DNA from: CAZMGV01 sp964621525 [NCBI: uncultured bacterium]
GTDB taxonomy: Bacteria; JAGRBM01
Length of the DNA stretch: 64,000 nt
Assembly: GCA_964621525.1 (NCBI GenBank)
Contig: CAZUMS010000002.1
Location: 14,827 to 78,826 of the forward strand
Direction: 5' to 3'
Part shown: positions 1 to 8,370 of the stretch, piece by piece
Numbering within the stretch: position 1 is the first letter of the stretch
Layout: the number at the start of each line of letters is the position of its first letter
Program-made: the position numbers and the translations under genes
The notes under the pieces: model-generated
Told to the model about the DNA's origin: nothing
Seen by the model: only the letters and a program-made list of their open reading frames with translations
The model's database searches: none

Positions 1-2546
1 GCAGGGGCGGGCCGGGAGGTCAGGCCTCCGGCCGCCTCGTCGCCGTAGCGGATGCTGCCGGACGGGATCAGCTCCTCGACTTCTGTCGGCGCGGGCATCC
101 GCTTGTTGTAGTCCTCCGAGTTGAAGACGCCTTCCGGAGTGATGAGCACCTCGCCGGGGGAGAGCCGCGCCGGGAGCTGGTAGTCCTGCGGCGGCACGGC
201 GAAGGCCTCGCGCTTGGCTTCGGCGTTCTTGTCCTCCAGCCAGGTGCTGAGCAGTTCGTTGTCGATGAACTGCTTGCGGCGGTCGGCCTCGAAGGCGACG
301 ATCCGCGAGGTATCGAGCTGGTCACGGACCACGCGCGGCGTGATGACGATCAGCAGGTTCGTCTTGCCGACCACGGTCGCGCGCGAGCGGAACAGCATGC
401 CCAGGATCGGGATATCGCCGAGGATCGGGATCTTCGATTCGTTCACATTATCGTTCGTCTGCATCAGGCCGCCGATGATGACGGGCTGGCGGTCCCGGAC
501 GACGACGACGCTCTCGGCCGAGCGGACCGCCGTGACGATGCCGAGGTTCGACGTGTCGACGCCGAAGCTTCCCTGCGAGACGTTGGAGACTTCCACGAAG
601 ATCGTGAGCTTCAGCGAGGAGGCGTCGTTGATCTGCGGCGTGATCCGCAGGGTAATGCCGACGTCCTCGCGGTTGATGGTCTGGGTGGTCGTCCCGGCCG
701 TGCCGATGGTCTGGCCGGTGGGAATCGGTACGTTCGTGGCGACGACGATCTGGGCCTGCTCGTTATCGGACGTCAGCACGCTCGGCGTCGAGAGGACGTT
801 CACCTCGCTGTCGCTCTTGGCCGCATTCACGATGGCGCTGTATTGCGGGATCGTGAACAGGGTCGGGGCCTCGCTGCCGTCCGACGGCTTGGGCCCCTTG
901 ATGTCGATCAGCTTGCCGATGGCCGCCGCCGTGATGCCGGGACCGGTGAGCGAGGTAAGCGGGTTGGTGGCGCCCGTCGTCGTGCCGCCGGCCGCCGCCT
1001 GCGTGGAGTTCAGAAGGCCGACGCCCGAGGAAACGGCCGTCTGCTGCTGCAGGAAGATCGTTCCGTCCTTGGGGCCGTCGCCGCCGCCGGCCCAGCCGAC
1101 GCCGAAGATGTTCGAATCGGTGGCGTTCACTTCGAAGATGGCCGCCTCGACGTAGACCTGGGGCCGGGAGATATCGAGCCGCTCGATGACCTTCTTGATG
1201 GTTTCGTAGTCGCGCCGGGTCGAGGTGATGAGGAGTGAATTGGTCGGCACGTCGGCGACGATCCGGATCTGGTCCTCGAACTGGAGCGGATTGGAACCGG
1301 GAGCGCCGGGGGTCGTCGCGGCGCCCTGACCGCCCTGGAGCGCGCTGCGCTGGAGGTTCTGGATCTGCTGCTGGGCCTGGTTCTGGCTGTTTCGTGCGAG
1401 GCTGCTGCCGCCGCTTCCGCCGGTGCGCAGGGAACGGTTCGTGAGGCCCGTACCGGCTTTCCCGCCGGCCGTGCCGCCGCCTGCGGCGCTGCTCAGGGCC
1501 GAGGCGCGCGGGCTGCCGGTCGAGGTCGCGCTGCCGGTAATGAGTCCCGTGAGGGTTCCGGCGAGTTCGGTGGCGTCTGCGTGCTTGAGCTTGTGGACGA
1601 AGATCGAAAGGGTGTTCGACGCCACTTCATCCACCGCGGGCACGTCGAGCCGGGCGAGCAGCTTCTTGATTTCCGCAATGATCTTCTTGCTGGCGACGAC
1701 GATCAGGGAGTTCGTCCGCATGTCGGGGATGATCTTGTAGTCGGCGGTGCTGATGGCAGCTGGCGAGGCGACAGTCTGCCCTGCGGCCGGTGGCGGCGTC
1801 GCCACACGGCCCTTGCCGCCCCCGCCGCCGCTGAAGATCTGCGAGAGCTGGCTCGCCAGTTCGTCGGCGCCGGCGTTCTTCACCTTGATGATCTCGACCA
1901 CTTCTTCGGTGGAGGGCGTGTCGAGTTCCTCGAGGATGCGCAGGACGTGGTTGATGTTGTTCGAGGTCTCCGAGATGATGAGAAGGTTGGTGGGCGCATA
2001 GGAGACAATGTCCCCGTCCTTCGTCACGAACGGGCGGATGATGTTCTTCATCTCCTCGACATTCGTGTGCTGGAGCGGGAACAGGCGCGTCACCATCGAT
2101 TCGCTGGTGGAGCCAGGCGTCATCCGGTCGGTCCGGTACGTCGGGATCGGATAGGAGATGGATTCCTTCTTGGGCACGATGCGGTTGATCGACTTGCCGG
2201 GGACGATCGTGTAGCCGGTCTGGGACAGGATCGTCTCGAACACGCGCCAGCCTTCGTCCAGCGTCAGCTTGCGGGGCGAGATCACCGTGACCTTGGCGTC
2301 CTTGAAGTTGTCCGGGAGCAGGAAGTTCCGGTTCGTCAGCTTCGCGAAGTTCTTGATGAGGGCCTTCAGCTCGACCTCGCCGCTGAAGTTGAAGTCGATG
2401 GCGTCTTCCTCGGGCGCGGCCGGAGGGGCGGCCCTGACGGCGCGCATGCCAAAGGTCCACGGTGCGGCCGCCAGCGCGGCCACGACCATGAAAAAGCCTG
2501 CCCACCGGACCTGCCGGCGGTTGCGTGAACGGTGCCTGTTCCCCAT
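1..2546 (-). CDS. gspD: Type II secretion system secretin GspD (partial, C-terminus beyond window)
   Basis: Forms the outer-membrane pore of the type II secretion system. The reading frame opens at an ATG at 2546 and stays open to the left edge, giving at least 848 residues. A hydrophobic signal region follows a basic N-terminus (MGNRHRSRNRR). N0/N1-type repeats follow, then a Gly/Ser/Gln/Ala-rich linker at about residues 330-415. The C-terminal secretin domain shows VIIGGL, PILGDIPILG and KTNLLIVITPRVV (around 315-500 of the window). The tail after the secretin domain is still running at base 1, near the family's usual end. The start lies 7 bases after the gspC stop, so the pair is co-transcribed. 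The frame has no competing start; overlapping frames are shadows. Confidence 0.95.
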   Translation of the reverse strand, partial: MGNRHRSRNRRQVRWAGFFMVVAALAAAPWTFGMRAVRAAPPAAPEEDAIDFNFSGEVELKALIKNFAKLTNRNFLLPDNFKDAKVTVISPRKLTLDEGWRVFETILSQTGYTIVPGKSINRIVPKKESISYPIPTYRTDRMTPGSTSESMVTRLFPLQHTNVEEMKNIIRPFVTKDGDIVSYAPTNLLIISETSNNINHVLRILEELDTPSTEEVVEIIKVKNAGADELASQLSQIFSGGGGGKGRVATPPPAAGQTVASPAAISTADYKIIPDMRTNSLIVVASKKIIAEIKKLLARLDVPAVDEVASNTLSIFVHKLKHADATELAGTLTGLITGSATSTGSPRASALSSAAGGGTAGGKAGTGLTNRSLRTGGSGGSSLARNSQNQAQQQIQNLQRSALQGGQGAATTPGAPGSNPLQFEDQIRIVADVPTNSLLITSTRRDYETIKKVIERLDISRPQVYVEAAIFEVNATDSNIFGVGWAGGGDGPKDGTIFLQQQTAVSSGVGLLNSTQAAAGGTTTGATNPLTSLTGPGITAAAIGKLIDIKGPKPSDGSEAPTLFTIPQYSAIVNAAKSDSEVNVLSTPSVLTSDNEQAQIVVATNVPIPTGQTIGTAGTTTQTINREDVGITLRITPQINDASSLKLTIFVEVSNVSQGSFGVDTSNLGIVTAVRSAESVVVVRDRQPVIIGGLMQTNDNVNESKIPILGDIPILGMLFRSRATVVGKTNLLIVITPRVVRDQLDTSRIVAFEADRRKQFIDNELLSTWLEDKNAEAKREAFAVPPQDYQLPARLSPGEVLITPEGVFNSEDYNKRMPAPTEVEELIPSGSIRYGDEAAGGLTSRPAP

Positions 2547-2553
2547 CACTTGA

Positions 2554-3492
2554 TTACCTGACCTCGTACGAGTGTGTTCGCTTGTTGCTGTGCCGGCGCA
2601 TGTTGATTTCGAAGCGCGGCAGGTTCCTGAGTTCCTGGAAAAGCTGGAGTCCCTTGGCCGGATTGTCGAGCGGCGTGCCGTTGACGGCCTCGATGATGTC
2701 GCCGTTGCGGAAACCGAGCCGCTGGAAAATGCTGTTCGGCTTGATGGCGAAGATCTTGAACCCGTCCACCTTGCCCTGCGTGTAGTTCGGGATCACGCGG
2801 GCCTGGGTGATGAGCTGGTCGAGGTTCTCGAGCTGGGAGTTCAGCTCCGCCTTGTCGACGATGTATTTCCCGTCGCCTTCTTCCTTGGCGAATCCCTCCG
2901 AGGGTGCCCCGGCCACCAGCGGAACGGCTTCGCCCGTGCCGCCGGATTCGGAGGACTTGCTGGCCACCGGCTTGTTGGGAGCTTCTGCATCATAGAGCGG
3001 GACTTCCTGGACCTCGTTCCCGCTCTTCAGGACCGCAACGGCCCGTTCGATCGACTCGAGCACCCAGCCTTCGTAGACTTCCTCCCCGGTCGTGAACACT
3101 TCGGACTCGTTCTTGGGGACGATGAAAAACGTCGCCAGCGTCCGTTTCTTCGAGACCACGGTGCCGGTCAGGCGGATCTTGTTCAGAAGGTCGCTGGTGG
3201 GAACGGCCGGTGTGTCGGCGCCGGCCACGGGCTTGGGCGCGGAGTTAAAGATGTTCCGCTCCACGACGACGTCGTAGTTGGAGCGGGGACCTGTGGAGCT
3301 TGTGCCTTTCCGGGCTGCCGAAGGGACGGAAACCTCGCCCGGCGACACGAGGGAGGGCGCCGGGAGCTTGCTGTCGATGAACGTGATGATAATGCCGGAG
3401 AACTGGCGGGCGAGCAGGGCGATCATCAGCAGATTCACGACCCAGTGAAATCGCTGGAGAATAAGCCGGGTGCGTTCGAGAATGAGATCCAT
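2554..3492 (-). CDS. gspC: Type II secretion system protein GspC
   Basis: Inner-membrane component that links the secretin GspD to the inner-membrane platform. The protein has 312 residues: a short cytoplasmic start, one membrane helix at about residues 17-39 and a periplasmic homology region that includes VVERNIFNSAPKP, typical of GspC. A C-terminal PDZ domain covers about 220-305 (IFQRLGFRNGDIIEAVNG). Length and domain order match the family. It is the first gene of a gsp operon and is followed 7 bases later by gspD. It is transcribed away from the XRE gene; the gap between them carries a perfect palindrome at 3558-3578 that could regulate it. Confidence 0.93.
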   Translation of the reverse strand: MDLILERTRLILQRFHWVVNLLMIALLARQFSGIIITFIDSKLPAPSLVSPGEVSVPSAARKGTSSTGPRSNYDVVVERNIFNSAPKPVAGADTPAVPTSDLLNKIRLTGTVVSKKRTLATFFIVPKNESEVFTTGEEVYEGWVLESIERAVAVLKSGNEVQEVPLYDAEAPNKPVASKSSESGGTGEAVPLVAGAPSEGFAKEEGDGKYIVDKAELNSQLENLDQLITQARVIPNYTQGKVDGFKIFAIKPNSIFQRLGFRNGDIIEAVNGTPLDNPAKGLQLFQELRNLPRFEINMRRHSNKRTHSYEVR

Positions 3493-3859
3493 GATTGGCG
3501 GTCAGGCTTGCTCTCTATCGGGAATGGCGAAACCTCTGCCCGCAGAGGCTCCGTCCGAGTAAAGTAGTTTACTTTACTTTTGGTCTCACCTTGAAAGAAA
3601 TCTACTTGTGGTGTCAAGGCGATTCCGGCGGCGGGGCAATTAAAAACACCTAATCATTTCAATCCCCTGCGCGATTCCGGCGGCTTGATTCAGCCGCAAC
3701 CGGCCAGTAACTTTAGGGGTGTCTCACCATGGGTAAGGACCGGCTTCCCCGGTCAGGGAACACAGGTTTGGAATTGGCCCGGCGATCCAGCAGGCCGCTC
3801 CGTTTTTTCGGGGTGTCTGCGGACTGCCTGCCGGGCAGTGGTGCCGTGAGAGGTAGAGC
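3493..3859. other. Divergent intergenic region between gspC and the XRE operon
   Basis: This 367-base gap is the largest in the window and locally AT-richer than its surroundings. It contains a perfect 9-bp inverted repeat (3558-3578), a 14-bp direct repeat (GCGATTCCGGCGGC at 3619-3632 and 3671-3684), a candidate leader ORF (3729-3863), two small GC hairpins (3738-3754 and 3823-3839) and a T6 run at 3803-3808. No tRNA or known riboswitch was recognised. Confidence 0.7.
3558..3578. promoter_or_regulatory. Perfect 9-bp inverted repeat, candidate operator
   Basis: Arms AGTAAAGTA and TACTTTACT are separated by GTT. The site lies 66 bases upstream of the gspC start and about 150 bases upstream of the candidate leader ORF of the divergent operon. 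An AT-rich perfect palindrome in GC-rich DNA between divergent operons fits a dimeric repressor site. The XRE protein encoded at 3860 is the obvious candidate binder, but that is inference. Confidence 0.5.
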
Positions 3860-3863
3860 ATGA
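3729..3863 (+). CDS. Candidate 44-residue leader ORF translationally coupled to the XRE gene
   Basis: ATG at 3729 is preceded by AGGGG at 3715-3719 with 9-base spacing, a good ribosome-binding site. The frame runs 44 codons and ends in a TGA that overlaps the XRE start as ATGA (3860-3863), the classic arrangement for translational coupling. The peptide begins MGKDRLPRSG, is Arg/Ser/Gly-rich and basic, and has no membrane segment or recognisable motif. Two GC hairpins and a T6 run lie inside it. It could be a leader peptide, a small protein, or an ORF arising by chance in a structured 5' leader; chance ORFs of this size are common at high GC. Confidence 0.4.
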   Translation: MGKDRLPRSGNTGLELARRSSRPLRFFGVSADCLPGSGAVRGRA

Positions 3864-4309
3864 AGTTTTCGGCATATTTACGGACACTCAGGAAGCGGGG
3901 CGGGCTGACCCAGGAAGATCTCGCCCGCGCGCTCGGCGTGTCGAACGCCTACATTCACCAGCTCGAGACCGGCAAGATCGACGCTCCGACTGAAGAGCGC
4001 TGCCGCCAGCTCGCCCAGGTTCTTCACGTCGGACCCGATGAGGTCTGGGATGTGGCCCGGCGCGAACGCCTGATCCGGTTCGTCCGGCGAGAGGGAATCG
4101 AGCCGGAAGAGGCGGACACCGCCATCGAGACGGAGCCGGGCTCCGGGGATCTCACGGTGCAGGAACGCTCGCTGATCGAACTGGTCCGCCGCATGGACGA
4201 CCAGACCCGGCGGCACTTCAACGATACGGTATTCATGCTGCTCCGGTTCGTCGACGACGCCGAAATCCGCGAGCACCTGCGCCACTATCTGGGGGAAACC
4301 GCCTCTTGA
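3860..4309 (+). CDS. XRE-family helix-turn-helix transcriptional regulator
   Basis: 149-residue cytoplasmic DNA-binding protein. The Cro/C1-type HTH covers about residues 5-60 (LTQEDLARALGVSNAYIHQLETGK). The C-terminal half (about 95-149) is predicted helical, with acidic and charged stretches, and may be the dimerisation or signal-sensing part. A purine-rich AGAGGTAGAG precedes the ATG. Its stop overlaps the TTG start of the next gene by 4 bases, so it is translationally coupled to a membrane protein and heads a long operon. It probably regulates this operon and perhaps the divergent gsp operon. Its ligand is unknown. Confidence 0.85.
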   Translation: MKFSAYLRTLRKRGGLTQEDLARALGVSNAYIHQLETGKIDAPTEERCRQLAQVLHVGPDEVWDVARRERLIRFVRREGIEPEEADTAIETEPGSGDLTVQERSLIELVRRMDDQTRRHFNDTVFMLLRFVDDAEIREHLRHYLGETAS

Positions 4310-5106
4310 GACTGGACCGGCTGCCGCTCAGCCCGCGGGCCTTTGCACTCGCGATGATGGAGGTCTTCATCCTCGCCGGCCTGCTGTTCGGGCTTGCCTA
4401 CCAGCTCAGGGGCGAGGTGGATTCGCTCGTCCGCACGAACCGGGCCTCGGCCGATCTTATTGCCCGGGTGGTGTCCAAGTATTTCACCGAGGTGGAGCGC
4501 AAGCAGGGGGATTACAACCCGGCGGAACTCAAGCGCCGGCTCGACTCCGAACTCGGCTACCGGAAGCTGATCGCCGATTCCCGCCTCTCCCCGCAGTATT
4601 CCGTTCACCGGATCGCCGACGAGCAGCGGGGTCCGGTGCGGGCGGATATTCTCCGGGCGACGGAAGAGGGCCGGAACTGGACCGTGGCCGAGCGGGACGG
4701 CGTCATCTCCGTCACGCAGCTGTTCCAGCTCGAAGGTTCGGCTCACGACTACGGCGCCATCGTCGTGCCCTTGTCGCTCAAGGCCGTTTATCTCGATGTC
4801 TTCCAGCGGAATCAGGCGCTCTACCTGTCGGTTGCGTTCCTGTACATCGCCCAGGTGATGCTGGCGTTCCTGGTCATGCGGCCCGCGCGCGGCGGCAGTG
4901 ACATCGTGTTTGAAAAGGGTTATCTCCGGGAGCGCGCGCTGGGTGCCTTGAAGCTCCAGCGGCAGATCCTGGACGGAATCATCGAGGATCACGAGAAGTT
5001 CTACGCGCCGGGGGGCGAAACCCCCGGTCCGCAGGCGAAGGGGGCCGCCGGCGGGGATGGAAAGGTTCTGTCGATTGCAGATGCGAAACGTAAGAAAGAC
5101 GACTGA
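4306..5106 (+). CDS. Two-transmembrane hypothetical protein with extracytoplasmic domain
   Basis: 266 residues, TTG start overlapping the XRE stop (TTGA). Membrane helices lie at about residues 14-33 and 172-191, enclosing a roughly 140-residue periplasmic domain. A charged cytoplasmic tail follows (about 192-266; rich in Arg, Glu, Lys). The topology resembles bacterial sensor proteins without a catalytic output domain. Coupling to a cytoplasmic HTH regulator suggests it passes an envelope signal to that regulator, but no family was recognised and this is inference. Its 3' end overlaps the next gene by 26 bases. Confidence 0.8.
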   Translation: MRLDRLPLSPRAFALAMMEVFILAGLLFGLAYQLRGEVDSLVRTNRASADLIARVVSKYFTEVERKQGDYNPAELKRRLDSELGYRKLIADSRLSPQYSVHRIADEQRGPVRADILRATEEGRNWTVAERDGVISVTQLFQLEGSAHDYGAIVVPLSLKAVYLDVFQRNQALYLSVAFLYIAQVMLAFLVMRPARGGSDIVFEKGYLRERALGALKLQRQILDGIIEDHEKFYAPGGETPGPQAKGAAGGDGKVLSIADAKRKKDD

Positions 5107-5452
5107 GGGACTCCTCGCGGGGCTGCTCCTGCTGGCGGCGGCCTGCGTATCCGCCGAAAGCGGGCCGCAGCTTGCCGGACCGATCATGGAGGCCCGGATC
5201 AACGGCGGTCCGACGGTACTGTCGGGCACGGTCATCAACGACGGAGAGACCCCGGCGTCCGAAGTGACGGTGACTTTCATCGTCCGCGACGGCAGCGGCT
5301 CATACACGTTCACGGAAGTCCTGAATGGCGGCGAACCGCTGGATACGGGCGAGATGGCGGACTTCACGGTCACCTTCGAGGGCTCTGCCGAACGGATCGA
5401 ATACTCGATCGGGTACGACGACCAGACCGGTTCCGTGTATTTCCTGAGATAA
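5081..5452 (+). CDS. Putative lipoprotein with FxLYD-like beta domain
   Basis: 123 residues from the ATG at 5081 (MRNVRKTTEGLL), preferred over an upstream ATG at 5057 because it places a basic n-region directly before the hydrophobic segment. The signal ends in LLLAAAC, a relaxed lipobox with the Cys as predicted lipidation site. The mature part looks all-beta (LSGTVINDGETPASEVTVTFIV), similar to FxLYD/Ig-like domains that follow backbone beta strands with conserved Asn/Gly. It overlaps the membrane-protein gene by 26 bases, which suggests coupled translation. Function unknown; likely an envelope accessory of the operon. Confidence 0.7.
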   Translation: MRNVRKTTEGLLAGLLLLAAACVSAESGPQLAGPIMEARINGGPTVLSGTVINDGETPASEVTVTFIVRDGSGSYTFTEVLNGGEPLDTGEMADFTVTFEGSAERIEYSIGYDDQTGSVYFLR

Positions 5453-5534
5453 GGGCCGGCGAAAGGCGCCGGATGGCCGGGCCGGTTCGTCCGTACCCGG
5501 ACGGCGGCAGCTCCGGAAACCGCAAGAGTGCACG

Positions 5535-7202
5535 ATGAGACGTGATAGGCCGGCAAATTGGGGCGGATTCCTGCTGATACGGGCGGCGCTGCTGGCTGCG
5601 GCCGTTCTGCCCGCTGCGGTGCAGGCACAGGGCGCGGTTTCCCAGAGCCGTACGCCGGTCAGTGCGGCGACGGTTGCCCGGGGTATCGAGCGCGAGCTGA
5701 ACGACCGGTGGGATCCGGTGGCTGCCCGCAAGCTGTTCGACTCCACCGGCAGGCTCGTGTTCAGTGCGGCCCAGGCAAAATACTTCGACAGCCGGATATC
5801 CTTCTACGACGGCGACTATCCCCGGGCGCTGACGCTGGCGACGGAAGCGGCCGCCGAAGCGGAGAAGCTCCAGACCGCCGCCGGGATCGACCCCGACCAG
5901 ATCGCCGAGCACAAGCGCTTCGTGGAAGCGACGCTCCGGGCGACGAAGAATTTCCAGTACCGGGAGTCGGAGCATTTCGCCGTCGGGTTCGCCCCCGGCC
6001 GGGACGAACTGATCGCCGACGACGCCCTGAAGGCCCTGGAGGGCCAGTACAAGGCCCTGAACGCCGCCATCGGGACTTCTTTCGAACGGAAGATCCGCGT
6101 GGAGATCCTGCCCACCGGCTCGGCCTTCGTCGATGCGAGCGGCATCCCCAAGAACGCCATCGAAACGACGAACACCATCGCGCTCTGCAAGTACAACAAG
6201 CTGCTGTTCACCTCGCCGGGAGCGACGGCGCGCGGCTACGACTGGAAGGATACGGCTGCCCACGAGCTGACGCACATGTTCGTGTTCCGCCGGACCAGCA
6301 ACGGCGCGCCGGTCTGGTTTCAGGAGGGGTCGGCAAAATACCTGGAGAACCTCTGGCGCGGAGCCCGGGGCGGGCTCTCGGCCTCGCAGGAAACCCTTTT
6401 TGCCGGTGCGCTGCGCCGGGACAAGCTGGTGCCGATCTCCAAGATGCACCCGTCGTTCGCCTATCTCGATTCCAACCGGGAGAGCGCGCTGGCGTTCACG
6501 CAGGTTTCGCTCATCCTTGAATATATTATTGAGGATCTCGGCAAGGGCGGATTCGGAGTGCTGAACCGGATCTACGATTCCATGGACAAGGGCGCCCACT
6601 ACGAACAGGCGATCGAGTACGGAACGGGTAGGCCGTGGAAGGAATTCTTCGACCAGTGGCTCGTGTATGCGAAAAAACGGCCGCTCCGCGTCGTCAGCGA
6701 GGCGCATGTGGCGCAGGTGCGGCTCGTGGATCCGGGCCAGAAGCTCGAGCCCGAAGATGAGGATGAGGATCCCGGCGCGGAAACACCCAAGGAAGTCCGC
6801 AACTATGTGAGGCTCGGCGACCTGCTGAGAGCCCGGGGGCATCCGCTGGCGGCGCGCATCGAGTACGCGAAGGCACTCGAGAAGTCCCCGTATTCGCCGG
6901 TATTCGTCAGCAAGTTCTCGGCGGCTTCCCTCGACGCCGGCGTCACCGACGGCGTGAACGAGCGGATCCAGAAGGCGCTCGATTTTTACCCCGAGTATGT
7001 CACCCTTTTCCAGCGTCAGGGTGATTACCATTTCGTCCGGAAGGAGTGGGCCGCCGCAGAAGCGGCCTACCTGAAGGCGCTCGACTACAACCCGTTCCAC
7101 CTGCCGGTGCGAATCCGGTTGGTGGAGGTCTACAACCAGCTGAAAAAACCCGAGGCGAGAGACGCCCAGATGCGTGCGCTCGAGCTGATCAAGAATTCCT
7201 GA
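5535..7202 (+). CDS. Secreted TPR protein with peptidase MA-like (gluzincin) domain
   Basis: 555 residues with an N-terminal signal peptide (hydrophobic about 12-30, cleavage near AVQAQ). The central domain carries HELTH at 243-247 and a downstream glutamate in WFQEGSAKY (E264), the HExxH...E zinc arrangement of gluzincins of the peptidase MA-like type. C-terminal TPR-like helices run from about 420 to 550 (RQGDYHFVRKEWAAAEAAYLKALDYNP). It probably acts in the periplasm on envelope proteins or peptides; the substrate is unknown. It sits 45 bases upstream of the MoxR gene and belongs to the same operon by spacing. Confidence 0.82.
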   Translation: MRRDRPANWGGFLLIRAALLAAAVLPAAVQAQGAVSQSRTPVSAATVARGIERELNDRWDPVAARKLFDSTGRLVFSAAQAKYFDSRISFYDGDYPRALTLATEAAAEAEKLQTAAGIDPDQIAEHKRFVEATLRATKNFQYRESEHFAVGFAPGRDELIADDALKALEGQYKALNAAIGTSFERKIRVEILPTGSAFVDASGIPKNAIETTNTIALCKYNKLLFTSPGATARGYDWKDTAAHELTHMFVFRRTSNGAPVWFQEGSAKYLENLWRGARGGLSASQETLFAGALRRDKLVPISKMHPSFAYLDSNRESALAFTQVSLILEYIIEDLGKGGFGVLNRIYDSMDKGAHYEQAIEYGTGRPWKEFFDQWLVYAKKRPLRVVSEAHVAQVRLVDPGQKLEPEDEDEDPGAETPKEVRNYVRLGDLLRARGHPLAARIEYAKALEKSPYSPVFVSKFSAASLDAGVTDGVNERIQKALDFYPEYVTLFQRQGDYHFVRKEWAAAEAAYLKALDYNPFHLPVRIRLVEVYNQLKKPEARDAQMRALELIKNS

Positions 7203-7247
7203 ATCCAGCAGAAGGAGAGCCGGTCCCCGGCGGGGCCGGAAGCGAAC

Positions 7248-8321
7248 ATGTCAGACGAAAACAGCACCGAAACCGGTCCGTCCGTACAGGCCCAGGTGGA
7301 GAACGCGCAGCCCGAGGTTCTCTCGCCGGGGGATCTCGAAACGGCCCGCGGCATCGCCCGCCTGAAGAGCCGGGTCCTCGACGAGGTTCACAAGTCGATC
7401 ATCGGCCAGGACGGGACGATCGAGCTGCTGCTCATCGCCCTCTTGGCGAGGGGACACGGTCTGTTCGTGGGTGTTCCGGGCCTTGCGAAGACCCTGCTGA
7501 TCCAGTCGCTCGCGCAGGCCCTGTCGCTGGATTTCAACCGCATCCAGTTCACGCCCGATCTCATGCCGGGCGACGTCACCGGCACGGAAGTCCTCGAAGA
7601 GGACCGCTCCACCGGCCAGCGCCATTTCCGGTTCATCCAGGGGCCGGTGTTCACAAACATCCTGCTCGCGGACGAGATCAACCGCACCTCGCCAAAAACC
7701 CAGGCGGCGCTCCTTCAGGCCATGCAGGAGACGCGCGTGACGGCGGGCGGAAAGACTTACGACCTCAGGCCGCCGTTCCTTGTGTTCGCGACGCAGAACC
7801 CGCTGGAGCAGGAAGGCACTTATCCGCTGCCGGAAGCGCAGCTCGACCGGTTCATGTTCTCGGTGCTGGTCGATTATCCCAACGAGCAGGAGGAACTGGA
7901 GATCGTGCGCCGTACGACCGGATTCCGGCAGGAGCCGATCCGGCAGGTGGTGAGCCGCGAGGAGCTGCTCCAGATCCAGGACCTCGTCCGCCGCGTGCCG
8001 GTGGCGGGCAGCGTCGTTGAATATGCGGTGAATCTGGCGCGCCGCACCCGTCCGCAGGACCCGGGCTCTCCGTCGTTCGTGCGCGAGTGGGTGTCGTGGG
8101 GCGCGGGCCCCCGGGCGAGCCAGTTCCTCGTGCTGGGCGCGAAAGCCAGGGCGCTCCTCGAGCAACGCACGGCCCCCAGTATCGAGGACGTGAGGGCGAT
8201 TGCCGCACCGATCCTCCGCCACCGGGTGATCCGGAACTTCCGCGCCGAGGCCGAAGGCGTTTCGCCCGATACCGTGATCGAACGTCTGCTGGAGGCCGAT
8301 AGCGCGGCACGCGCCGCCTGA
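7248..8321 (+). CDS. MoxR-family AAA+ ATPase
   Basis: 357 residues. The AAA+ core shows Walker A GVPGLAKTLL (about residues 75-84), Walker B LLADEINRTSP and sensor 1 VFATQNPLEQEG. The C-terminal lid with RR motifs follows. MoxR ATPases are chaperone-like and typically act with von Willebrand factor A (vWA) proteins in metal insertion or complex assembly. The gene is followed by DUF58, BatA-like, DUF4159 and vWA genes, the canonical partner set. It is cytoplasmic with no extra domains. An acidic N-terminal stretch of about 35 residues precedes the core. Confidence 0.95.
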   Translation: MSDENSTETGPSVQAQVENAQPEVLSPGDLETARGIARLKSRVLDEVHKSIIGQDGTIELLLIALLARGHGLFVGVPGLAKTLLIQSLAQALSLDFNRIQFTPDLMPGDVTGTEVLEEDRSTGQRHFRFIQGPVFTNILLADEINRTSPKTQAALLQAMQETRVTAGGKTYDLRPPFLVFATQNPLEQEGTYPLPEAQLDRFMFSVLVDYPNEQEELEIVRRTTGFRQEPIRQVVSREELLQIQDLVRRVPVAGSVVEYAVNLARRTRPQDPGSPSFVREWVSWGAGPRASQFLVLGAKARALLEQRTAPSIEDVRAIAAPILRHRVIRNFRAEAEGVSPDTVIERLLEADSAARAA

Positions 8322-8370
8322 CCGGCTTCCGCGCCCCGATCCGCAGCCCATTCGCCAAGGAGAAATTCCG

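Noticed and set aside
1627-2505. 292-codon minus-strand ORF inside gspD
   Set aside because: It is a shadow in another frame of the gspD coding region; its product is Arg/His-rich and lacks any domain, while the gspD frame encodes clear secretin motifs.
3612-3617. Perfect TTGACA on the minus strand upstream of gspC
   Set aside because: No -10-like box at 15-19 bases; AGTTTA at 3566 gives a 40-base spacing, so no promoter was called.
3685-3713. TTGATT-17-TAACTT promoter-like pair before the leader ORF
   Set aside because: The -10 is poor and transcription from it would start after the leader ORF's ribosome-binding site.
5458-5478. Hairpin CCGGCG/CGCCGG after the lipoprotein gene
   Set aside because: Six-base GC stem without T run; likely chance.
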